Assembly (NCBI GenBank): GCA_946478765.1
Contig: CAMLDH010000077.1
Span: 1-13,805 of the forward strand
DNA length: 13,805 nt
Reading direction: 5' to 3'
Source of the DNA: an uncultured Oxalobacteraceae bacterium
GTDB lineage: Bacteria; Pseudomonadota; Gammaproteobacteria; Burkholderiales; Burkholderiaceae
Positions 7,620-13,805 of the stretch are shown in pieces; position 1 is the first letter of the stretch; each line of letters starts with the position of its first letter. The translations under genes were made by a program, and so were the position numbers. The notes beneath the pieces were generated by a model, which made no database searches, was not told the origin of the DNA, and was given only the letters and a program-made list of their open reading frames with translations.

Positions 7620-10376
7620 TTGCCCCTTTCCCACATTGTGACCCAATCTTTTTCGACCAGTATGCTTGCCTCGCGGTTCTACAGCCGCTGGATCAACGCC
7701 GATACAGTACGCGCAGACAGGGTGGCGGATTTTGCGAAATTATCGCTCTCCCCCGCGATTTTTGCTCAAGTTTTACAAAATGAAACCGCTGCCGGCACGC
7801 CCTTGCCCGCCGCCATGCGCCGCTTGCGCAACCTGGTCGTCGCAACCCTGATCGAACGCGATCTGCTGGGGCGCGCCGATTTAGCCGAAGTCGTCGCCAC
7901 CATGACCGCATTTGGCGATTTTGCGGTACAAACCCACGTTGCTGCCTTGAGCGCCGAACTGGCCGCCATTCACGGCGTGCCGGTCGGCGAAGAATCGGGC
8001 GCAGTGCAGGAATTGATCGTGCTCGGCATGGGCAAGCTCGGCGGCGGCGAATTGAATGTCTCGTCCGATATCGACCTGATTTTCTGTTATCCGGAAAATG
8101 GCGAAACATCCACCAGCAGCGCCGATCAGCGCGCGTTGTCCAATCATGAATTTTTTACACGGCTCGGCAAAAAACTGATTGGCGCATTGTCGGAAATCAC
8201 CGCTGACGGTTTTACGTTTCGCGTCGATATGGCGCTGCGCCCGAATGGCGCCTCCGGTCCGCTGGTCGCAAGCTTCGGCATGGTGGAAGAATATTTGATC
8301 GTGCAAGGGCGTGAATGGGAACGTTACGCTTGGGTCAAGGCGCGCGCATTGACCGGGCGCACAGAAGACATCGCGGCGCTGGAAGCCATCGTCAAACCAT
8401 TCGTATACCGGCGCTATCTGGATTTCGGCTCGATTGAAGCGCTGCGCAACATGCATGCGCAGATTCGCGCGGAAGTGACGCGCCAGGAAGCGCGCCATCC
8501 GGATCGGAACAATAATGTGAAACTGGGACGCGGCGGCATCCGCGAAATTGAATTCCTGGCGCAGGTATTCCAGTTGATCCGCGGCGGACGCGACGCTGCG
8601 TTGCGCGATCGCTCGACGCGCGGCACGCTGCGCACCCTGGCGGATAAGCAGTTGCTGTCGGCACAAGTGGTCGAACAGCTGCTTTCCGCGTATTCCTTCC
8701 TGCGCAATCTGGAACATCGCTTGCAATACCTGGACGATGCGCAAACCCACACCTTGCCGCCAAATGAAGCAGATCGCCTGACGGTCGCACGCATGATGGG
8801 CTTTGCCGATGTGGCCTCGTTGTTGCATGCACTGGAAGCGCAACGCGCCTTGGTCGCCAGTCATTTCGACGCCATTTTCAGCGAAAAGAATGGCCGCGCA
8901 TCCAGCGCCGGCTCCGGCGGCCAAGCCGGGATCGATCCGGAAATCCACGCCGTGCTGTCCGAAGCCGATAACCATGAATCCATCGAAGCGCATTTGACTG
9001 CGCTCGGATTCGATGACGCGCCAGCAGCCGCGCACCGCCTGCTGGCAACCTGGAAATCGCCGCGCCTGCAGGCATTGCCGCAATCCAGTCGTCACAAGCT
9101 GGTGTCCCTGACCAATACCGCGTTGACCTTCATTGCGAAAAGCAGTGAATCGCGTAGCGCAACCTTGACCCGCCTGCTGGATTTCCTTGAAGCGATTGCA
9201 CGCCGTGCCGCCTATCTGGCGCTGTTGACGGAATATCCGCAGGCGCTGGAACGGGTGATCCGAATGATGAACGCAAGCGACTGGGCAGCGAAATACCTGA
9301 CGCGCCATCCGATCCTGCTGGATGAATTGCTGGATGAACGTTCTCTGAATGCGACACCGGATTGGGCCGCGTTCACGCGCGATTGCCGGCAGCAGCTCGA
9401 TGCAGCGGTGGGCGACACAGAACGTCAGATGGATGTACTGCGCGAGATGCACCACGCGCAACTATTCCGGCTGCTGGCACAGGATCTGGAAGGCAAGTTA
9501 ACCGTCGAACGTCTGGCCGACCACTTGTCTGCATTGGCAGATGCATTGGTCGCGGTGACGGTGCAAGCAGTGTGGCAGACGATTGCCAATCGACATCGGG
9601 AGATTCCGAAATTCGCCGTCATTGCGTACGGCAAGCTGGGCGGCAAGGAACTCGGTTATGCGTCGGATCTGGATGTGATCTTCTTGTATGACGACGAGCA
9701 TCCGGATGCACCCGGACTTTACGCGAAGCTGGCGCAGCGCTTCATTACGTGGATGACCAGCCATACACCAGCCGGCATCCTGTTCGACATCGATATCGCG
9801 TTGCGTCCCAACGGCGCCAGCGGCTTGCTGGTATCGACGATTTCCGCATTTGAAAAATACCAGGCGGCATCGGCTTGGGTCTGGGAACATCAGGCGCTCA
9901 CGCGTGCGCGCTTTTGCGCCGGAGATGCCGCCATCGGTGTGCGGTTTGAAGCGATCCGTGAAAACGTATTGCGCAAACCGCGCGATGCACAAGCATTGAA
10001 ACAGGATGTGCTGTCGATGCGGCAAAAAATGCGTGACGCACACCCAAATCGCTCGTCATTATTCGACCTGAAACACGATGCCGGCGGCATGATCGATATC
10101 GAATTCATCGTCCAGTTTTTGGTATTGAACCATGCTGCGCACACTCCGCAATTGACTGGCGATATCGGCAATATCGCGTTGCTGAAATTGTGCGGAGACC
10201 TGGGATTGATCGACCAGCCGTTGGCCGGAAATGTAGCGGATGCGTATCGCACATTCCGCAAGCTGCAGCATCAAGCCCGCTTGCAAGGGGAAGAACGTGC
10301 GCGGGTCGAGGCGGAGCGCGTGGCAGCCGAAGTTGCCAACGTCAAGCAGCTCTGGAGAAAATGTTTCTCGCTTTAG
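7620..10376 (+). CDS. glnE: Glutamine synthetase adenylyltransferase / deadenylase
   Basis: GlnE attaches AMP to, and removes it from, a Tyr of glutamine synthetase subunits under control of PII, tuning nitrogen assimilation in the cytoplasm. Two nucleotidyltransferase domains are visible. The N-terminal, deadenylating one has GMGKLGGGELNVSSDIDL at residues 136-153; the C-terminal, adenylylating one has AYGKLGGKELGYASDLDV at about 669-686. Each is followed by an RPNGASG block, and KLGRGGIREIEF lies after the first. The length of 918 residues compares with 946 in E. coli. The start is unsure: the frame has no ATG before 7662, and TTG 7620, GTG 7638 and ATG 7662 are all possible. None has a good Shine-Dalgarno. 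The TAG stop lies in a 15-bp tandem duplication. Confidence 0.96.
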   Translation: MPLSHIVTQSFSTSMLASRFYSRWINADTVRADRVADFAKLSLSPAIFAQVLQNETAAGTPLPAAMRRLRNLVVATLIERDLLGRADLAEVVATMTAFGDFAVQTHVAALSAELAAIHGVPVGEESGAVQELIVLGMGKLGGGELNVSSDIDLIFCYPENGETSTSSADQRALSNHEFFTRLGKKLIGALSEITADGFTFRVDMALRPNGASGPLVASFGMVEEYLIVQGREWERYAWVKARALTGRTEDIAALEAIVKPFVYRRYLDFGSIEALRNMHAQIRAEVTRQEARHPDRNNNVKLGRGGIREIEFLAQVFQLIRGGRDAALRDRSTRGTLRTLADKQLLSAQVVEQLLSAYSFLRNLEHRLQYLDDAQTHTLPPNEADRLTVARMMGFADVASLLHALEAQRALVASHFDAIFSEKNGRASSAGSGGQAGIDPEIHAVLSEADNHESIEAHLTALGFDDAPAAAHRLLATWKSPRLQALPQSSRHKLVSLTNTALTFIAKSSESRSATLTRLLDFLEAIARRAAYLALLTEYPQALERVIRMMNASDWAAKYLTRHPILLDELLDERSLNATPDWAAFTRDCRQQLDAAVGDTERQMDVLREMHHAQLFRLLAQDLEGKLTVERLADHLSALADALVAVTVQAVWQTIANRHREIPKFAVIAYGKLGGKELGYASDLDVIFLYDDEHPDAPGLYAKLAQRFITWMTSHTPAGILFDIDIALRPNGASGLLVSTISAFEKYQAASAWVWEHQALTRARFCAGDAAIGVRFEAIRENVLRKPRDAQALKQDVLSMRQKMRDAHPNRSSLFDLKHDAGGMIDIEFIVQFLVLNHAAHTPQLTGDIGNIALLKLCGDLGLIDQPLAGNVADAYRTFRKLQHQARLQGEERARVEAERVAAEVANVKQLWRKCFSL

Positions 10377-10400
10377 GCTGCGTTCCTTTAGGCTGCGTTC
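10371..10400 (+). repeat. 15-bp tandem duplication over the glnE stop codon
   Basis: CTTTAGGCTGCGTTC occurs twice back to back (10371-10385 and 10386-10400) with no mismatch. The first copy contains the TAG stop of glnE at 10374-10376, so the second copy is non-coding. It looks like a slippage duplication. Confidence 0.9.
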
Positions 10401-10417
10401 GTCAACCGCCTCAGCAA

Positions 10418-10440
10418 ATCGGTGCGTGGGCCGCACCGGT
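10418..10440 (+). other. GC hairpin downstream of glnE
   Basis: CGGTGCG (10420-10426) pairs with CGCACCG (10432-10438) around the loop TGGGC, and two more pairs (one G-U) extend the stem. No T-run follows, so it is not a standard intrinsic terminator. It may still protect the 3' end of the glnE mRNA. Confidence 0.45.
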
Positions 10441-10451
10441 AATGCCGAATC

Positions 10452-10608
10452 ATACCAATCCTCCTAAAAAACGTGACAGGAAAATCGATGGATTTTTTCG
10501 TCTGGCAAGGCGCGAGGAGGCCGCATGGCGAGCCATGCAACGACGAGCAACGCCGCCAGACGGAAAAAGACGCGATTTAACTGTCATGTTTTTTAGGAGG
10601 ATTGGTAT
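10452..10608. mobile_element. 157-bp MITE-like element with 28-bp terminal inverted repeats
   Basis: The left end 10452-10479 (starting ATACCAATCCTCCTAAAAAA) and the right end 10581-10608 (ending GGAGGATTGGTAT) are reverse complements at 27 of 28 positions. Inside lies a second palindrome: CGTCTGGC (10499-10506) with GCCAGACG (10555-10562), flanked by T- and A-rich runs. At the centre GCATGGC and GCCATGC (10523-10538) face each other around GA. There is no coding capacity. If the ends are taken as CCAATCC...GGATTGG, both sides carry TA, as expected for IS630/mariner-type insertion into TA; this is inference. It fills most of the gap between convergent glnE and lepB and could act as a two-way transcription barrier. 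Confidence 0.75.
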
Positions 10609-11288
10609 TACATCAAAGCCGCGCCGAAACGCTCGACGCGCGGTAAATAATACTTGTCAGTATCGAGCGAGAACACCACGCGCTTCACCTGCCCCGTCAA
10701 CAACTCGCGCTTGACGAATCCGATATAACGCGAATCCTTGCTGTTATCGCGGTTGTCGCCCAACATCAGATACTCGTCTTGCGGCACCGTGACCGGTCCG
10801 AATGAGCGCATCGCGGCGCGTCCCGGCATCACGATAATCGATCGTTGCGCGCCAAAAATTCGTTCATTCAACACCCGTTGCTCGCCCTCGTAATTCGGCG
10901 TCAAACGCGTTGCGGTATCGCCGCTTACCGCATCATAAGATGCGCGCACGCCGTTGATCGTCAATTGGTCGTTGTGCATTTCCACCACGTCCCCCGGCAC
11001 GCCCACCACGCGCTTGACCAGCCGCACGCCGTCCTCCGGCGAGCTGAATGTCGCAATATCGCCGCGCTGCGGATCGGCAATATGCTTCACGATGACATCG
11101 GTAAACGGAATCTTGATGTCATACGCCAAGCGGTCCGAGATAATGCGGTCGCCTATCATTAATGTCGGATACATCGAGCTTGATGGCACGCCGTACCAAT
11201 CGGCGATGGCGCTGCGCACGATCACCATGCCGAACAGAAAAAATAAAAAGCCTTTATTTTCTGCAATCCATTTTTTCAAATTGAACAT
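10608..11288 (-). CDS. lepB: Type I signal peptidase, short stand-alone paralogue
   Basis: This is a membrane-bound Ser/Lys protease that cuts signal peptides from exported proteins, with 226 residues. One N-terminal membrane segment (about 13-29) follows KKW, placing the catalytic domain in the periplasm. The catalytic Ser38 is in PSSSMYPT and Lys92 in LVKRVVGVPGD; box E is GDNRDNSKDSRYIGF. It is shorter than E. coli LepB (324 residues, two membrane segments). The ATG at 11288 was chosen because MFNLKKW is a typical start and GGAG lies 8 nt upstream; the open frame runs 52 codons further but crosses the gap terminator. The usual lepA/rnc/era neighbours are absent, so this is probably a second signal peptidase. 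Its TAA shares its last base position with the end of the inverted-repeat element. Confidence 0.92.
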   Translation of the reverse strand: MFNLKKWIAENKGFLFFLFGMVIVRSAIADWYGVPSSSMYPTLMIGDRIISDRLAYDIKIPFTDVIVKHIADPQRGDIATFSSPEDGVRLVKRVVGVPGDVVEMHNDQLTINGVRASYDAVSGDTATRLTPNYEGEQRVLNERIFGAQRSIIVMPGRAAMRSFGPVTVPQDEYLMLGDNRDNSKDSRYIGFVKRELLTGQVKRVVFSLDTDKYYLPRVERFGAALM

Positions 11289-11344
11289 GCCGCTGACTCC
11301 ATAAGGAAGTGAAAAAACCGCAACAGTAATATAGCAAAATACAT

Positions 11345-11377
11345 AAAAAAACGCCCCGGCAAGCGGAGCGTTTTTTT
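11345..11377 (-). terminator. Rho-independent terminator after gap
   Basis: On the minus strand, AAAAAAACGCTCCGC, loop TTGC, then CGGGGCGTTTTTTT forms a GC stem (one mismatch) extended by an A/T stem and a T-run. It lies 88 nt after the gap stop and 57 nt before the lepB ATG. It ends the tkt-GNAT-gap transcript and implies that lepB has its own promoter or depends on read-through. It is also symmetric enough to work on the other strand. Confidence 0.85.
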
Positions 11378-11464
11378 CTTCTTGATTTGGGGGGATACAG
11401 AGCGGGCCGCGTAGGCACCCGCTACGCTTAACGCTTTCCCGCAATCCTGATAGTTACAACAGAA

Positions 11465-12475
11465 TTACTTGGCAGACATCAATGCGACGGTGGTATCGAG
11501 CATGCGGTTCGAGAAACCCCACTCGTTGTCATACCACGACGACACCTTCACCAGCCGGCCCGATACCTTCGTCAACGTCGCGTCGAAATTGCTCGATGCC
11601 GGATTGTGGTTGAAATCGACCGATACCAGCGGCTCGGTCTGGTACGTCAAGATCCCCTTCAGCGCGCCTTCGGACGCGGCCTTCATGATCGCATTGACTT
11701 CCTCGGCCGTCGTGTCGCGCGCCGCGATGAACGACAAATCCACGATCGATACATTGATGGTCGGTACCCGGATCGCATAACCGTCCAGCTTGCCGTTCAA
11801 TTCCGGCAATACCAAGCCGACCGCTGCAGCCGCACCGGTCTTGGTTGGAATCATCGATTGCGTGGCGGAACGGGCGCGGCGCAAGTCTTCATGCATCACG
11901 TCGGTCAGCACTTGGTCGTTGGTGTATGCATGCACCGTCGTCATCAAGCCGTTGACCAGGCCGATCTGGTCATTCAGCGGTTTGGCCAGGGGCGCCAGGC
12001 AATTGGTGGTGCACGACGCATTCGAGATGACCGTGTCGGACGCTTTCAATACGTTCTGGTTGACGCCGAACACGACGGTGGCATCGACATCCTTGCCGCC
12101 GGGGGCGGAGATGATGACTTTCTTGGCGCCGCCCTTGAGGTGGGCCGAGGCTTTTTCCTTGGTGGTGAAAAAGCCGGTGCATTCGAGCACGACGTCGACG
12201 TTCAATTCGCCCCACGGGAGGTCGGCCGGATTGCGCTGGGCGAAGACGCGGATTTTATCGCCGTTGACGATCATGAAGTCGCCGTCGACGGTGACGGTGC
12301 CGGGGAACTTGCCGTGAGCGGTGTCGTAGCGGGTCAGGTGAGCGTTGGACTGGGCATTGCCGAGGTCGTTGATGGCGACGATCTGGATGTCATTTTTCTT
12401 GCCGCCTTCGTAATGGGCACGCAGGATATTGCGGCCGATGCGGCCGTAGCCGTTGATTGCAACACGGATAGTCAT
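11465..12475 (-). CDS. gap: Glyceraldehyde-3-phosphate dehydrogenase, type I
   Basis: This cytoplasmic enzyme of glycolysis and gluconeogenesis converts glyceraldehyde-3-phosphate, phosphate and NAD to 1,3-bisphosphoglycerate. The 336-residue length is standard. The Rossmann motif INGYGRIGR (7-15) is followed by Asp37 in VAINDL, which favours NAD over NADP. The catalytic Cys155 lies in SNASCTTNC and His182 in [10 protein letters not shown], and the end motif [13 protein letters not shown] is intact. The ATG at 12475 has AGGAG upstream (minus strand CCTAGGAGAAAACC). It lies 52 nt downstream of the GNAT gene and is probably co-transcribed with tkt and that gene. The next feature downstream is an intrinsic terminator. 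Confidence 0.97.
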   Translation of the reverse strand: MTIRVAINGYGRIGRNILRAHYEGGKKNDIQIVAINDLGNAQSNAHLTRYDTAHGKFPGTVTVDGDFMIVNGDKIRVFAQRNPADLPWGELNVDVVLECTGFFTTKEKASAHLKGGAKKVIISAPGGKDVDATVVFGVNQNVLKASDTVISNASCTTNCLAPLAKPLNDQIGLVNGLMTTVHAYTNDQVLTDVMHEDLRRARSATQSMIPTKTGAAAAVGLVLPELNGKLDGYAIRVPTINVSIVDLSFIAARDTTAEEVNAIMKAASEGALKGILTYQTEPLVSVDFNHNPASSNFDATLTKVSGRLVKVSSWYDNEWGFSNRMLDTTVALMSAK

Positions 12476-12527
12476 GGTTTTCTCCTAGGAACAAAAATTC
12501 AGCAGATTTGAACACACATACAAAAAT

Positions 12528-13067
12528 TTATTTGCAAGCTTCCAGCAGCGCATTCAAGTCGCGCCAGCCATAACCCGCCTCCACCAGATCGAGCCCATCC
12601 CAGGTAAAGGACTGCTCGATCAACAACTCGGCACCGAGCTGTTCATAAAATTGTCGCGCCGCCTTGTTGGTCGCAATGACCCACACGATGAGGCCGGTCG
12701 CGCCTTGCGATTGATGCGCATCGGCGACCATGCTCACCAGACGCCGGCCGATACCGGCACGCTGCGCATCGGGTTGCAAATAGATTGCCGCCAACTCTGC
12801 ATCGAGCCCGAACCTCGGTTCATCCAGCGCTTTTCCTGCTGCAAAACCGACGACTGCCCCCTCCATTTCGGCCACGAATACCGACGTCTTGTCCGATGCC
12901 GCCGACAGCACGCGCGTCCATAGCGCAGTGCTGTCGTCTACCCGCATGCCTTCCAGATACGCATCCGGTATCACGCCGCGATAAGTGGCGCGCCAGCTGT
13001 CGATCCGGACTGCCGCAATTGCCGCGGCATCCTGCACGCGAGCCCGGCGGATGACCAAACCAATCAC
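12528..13067 (-). CDS. GNAT family N-acetyltransferase
   Basis: This 179-residue protein has the acetyl-CoA binding motif A as [16 protein letters not shown] (Q112, G115 and G117 of QxxGxG) and the later motif [15 protein letters not shown]. It begins with [26 protein letters not shown], a common start of small bacterial GNATs. The acceptor is unknown: it could be an antibiotic-like small molecule, an amine or a protein. The start is GTG at 13067, whose last bases form the tkt stop (GTGA, 4-bp overlap), so translation is probably coupled to tkt. It sits between tkt and gap in one apparent operon. Confidence 0.88.
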   Translation of the reverse strand: MIGLVIRRARVQDAAAIAAVRIDSWRATYRGVIPDAYLEGMRVDDSTALWTRVLSAASDKTSVFVAEMEGAVVGFAAGKALDEPRFGLDAELAAIYLQPDAQRAGIGRRLVSMVADAHQSQGATGLIVWVIATNKAARQFYEQLGAELLIEQSFTWDGLDLVEAGYGWRDLNALLEACK

Positions 13068-13805
13068 GACAATGTCCGCTTGACCGTCGCCACCACGTTG
13101 TCGACAGTGAAACCGAAATGCTTGAACAGCACGCCGGCCGGCGCCGATTCGCCGAAGGTATCGATACCGACCACGGCGCCTTCCAGGCCGACATATTTGT
13201 ACCAGAAGTCGGTCACGCCGGCTTCGACCGCCACGCGCGGCAAGCCTTTCGGCAATACGCTCGCTTTATACGCTGCATCCTGCCGATCGAACACATCGGT
13301 CGACGGCATCGACACCACGCGCACCGCGATGCCTTGCGCGCCGAGTTCATCGGCGGCTTTCACTGCCAAGTCGACTTCGGAACCGGTGGCGATCAGGATC
13401 GCTTTCGCATCGGCGGCCTCTTTCAAGACGTAGCCGCCGCGGTTGATGGCGGCGACCTGCTCCGCCGTACGTTCCTGGTAAGGCAAATTCTGGCGCGAGA
13501 AAATCAATGTCGTCGGGCCGTGCCGGCGCTTGACTGCATGTTCCCATGCGACAGCCGATTCAACCGTATCGCACGGACGCCAGTTATCCAGATGCGGGAT
13601 CAGGCGCAGGCTCGATACGTGCTCGACCGATTGGTGGGTCGGGCCGTCTTCGCCGAGACCGATCGAATCATGCGTGAAGACGAAGATCGAGCGGATCTTC
13701 ATCAGCGCGGCCATGCGCAACGCATTGCGGCTGTAGTCGGAGAAGGTGAGGAAGGTGGCGCCGAACGGAATGTAGCCGCCATGCAGCGCGATGCCGTTCA
13801 TGATC
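13064..13805 (-). CDS. tkt: Transketolase, C-terminal part (5' end cut by window)
   Basis: Transketolase moves two-carbon ketol units between sugar phosphates with thiamine diphosphate in the non-oxidative pentose phosphate pathway. It also makes erythrose-4-phosphate, the DAHP synthase substrate. The last 246 residues are present. Visible are [20 protein letters not shown], the strongly conserved [44 protein letters not shown]-type sequence (here IFSRQNLP), [23 protein letters not shown] and GFTVDNVV. The frame stays open through position 13805, so the gene continues outside. The stop codon overlaps the GTG start of the GNAT gene. Confidence 0.96.
   Translation of the reverse strand, partial: IMNGIALHGGYIPFGATFLTFSDYSRNALRMAALMKIRSIFVFTHDSIGLGEDGPTHQSVEHVSSLRLIPHLDNWRPCDTVESAVAWEHAVKRRHGPTTLIFSRQNLPYQERTAEQVAAINRGGYVLKEAADAKAILIATGSEVDLAVKAADELGAQGIAVRVVSMPSTDVFDRQDAAYKASVLPKGLPRVAVEAGVTDFWYKYVGLEGAVVGIDTFGESAPAGVLFKHFGFTVDNVVATVKRTLS

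Noticed and set aside
7881..9461. Long minus strand open frame of 526 codons opposite glnE
   Set aside because: Antisense to the conserved GlnE domains, with no family motif; a codon-bias shadow.
10452..10608. CRISPR repeat or a full insertion sequence
   Set aside because: There are only two inverted copies, no regular spacers, and no room for a transposase gene.
11289..11444. 52-codon upstream extension of lepB
   Set aside because: It would be translated through the gap terminator; a good ribosome site precedes ATG 11288.

Overview
The window looks like chromosomal DNA of a betaproteobacterium, most likely Burkholderiales and probably Oxalobacteraceae (Herminiimonas/Janthinobacterium-like). 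This rests on the moderately GC-rich coding style, the protein sequences, and the arrangement of a yhdP-nit-tldD cluster diverging from glnE. That taxonomic call is from memory of the families, not from a search. All main genes are recognisable housekeeping genes. Only glnE is on the + strand.

Left part (1-899): the 5' two-thirds of a Phe-type DAHP synthase gene (minus strand, cut by the window edge) is preceded by about 200 nt of leader. The leader encodes a 26-residue peptide with the run FYFYFYF (9 of 26 residues are Phe or Tyr). A strong intrinsic terminator sits between the peptide and the DAHP synthase start, and segments able to form alternative helices lie around it. This is a transcription attenuator that would sense charged tRNA-Phe and tRNA-Tyr and control entry into the shikimate pathway. 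It is the most interesting item in the window. An operator-like dyad lies just upstream of it.

Middle (897-7491, minus strand): yhdP (giant AsmA-like envelope protein), a nitrilase-family amidase starting 2 nt after yhdP, and tldD (metalloprotease subunit) form a probable operon. glnE (7620-10376, plus strand), the glutamine synthetase adenylyltransferase/deadenylase, diverges from yhdP.

Between the convergent genes glnE and lepB (10377-10607) lie a 15-bp tandem duplication across the glnE stop codon, a small GC hairpin, and a 157-bp element with 28-bp near-perfect terminal inverted repeats and an internal palindrome. The element resembles a MITE and abuts the lepB stop codon.

Right part (10608-13805, minus strand): transketolase (3' part only), a GNAT acetyltransferase overlapping it by 4 bp, and type I GAPDH form a carbon-metabolism cluster that ends in an intrinsic terminator. 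After this comes a short, stand-alone type I signal peptidase outside the usual lepA-lepB-rnc context. No rRNA, tRNA, CRISPR array, transposase or phage gene was seen.
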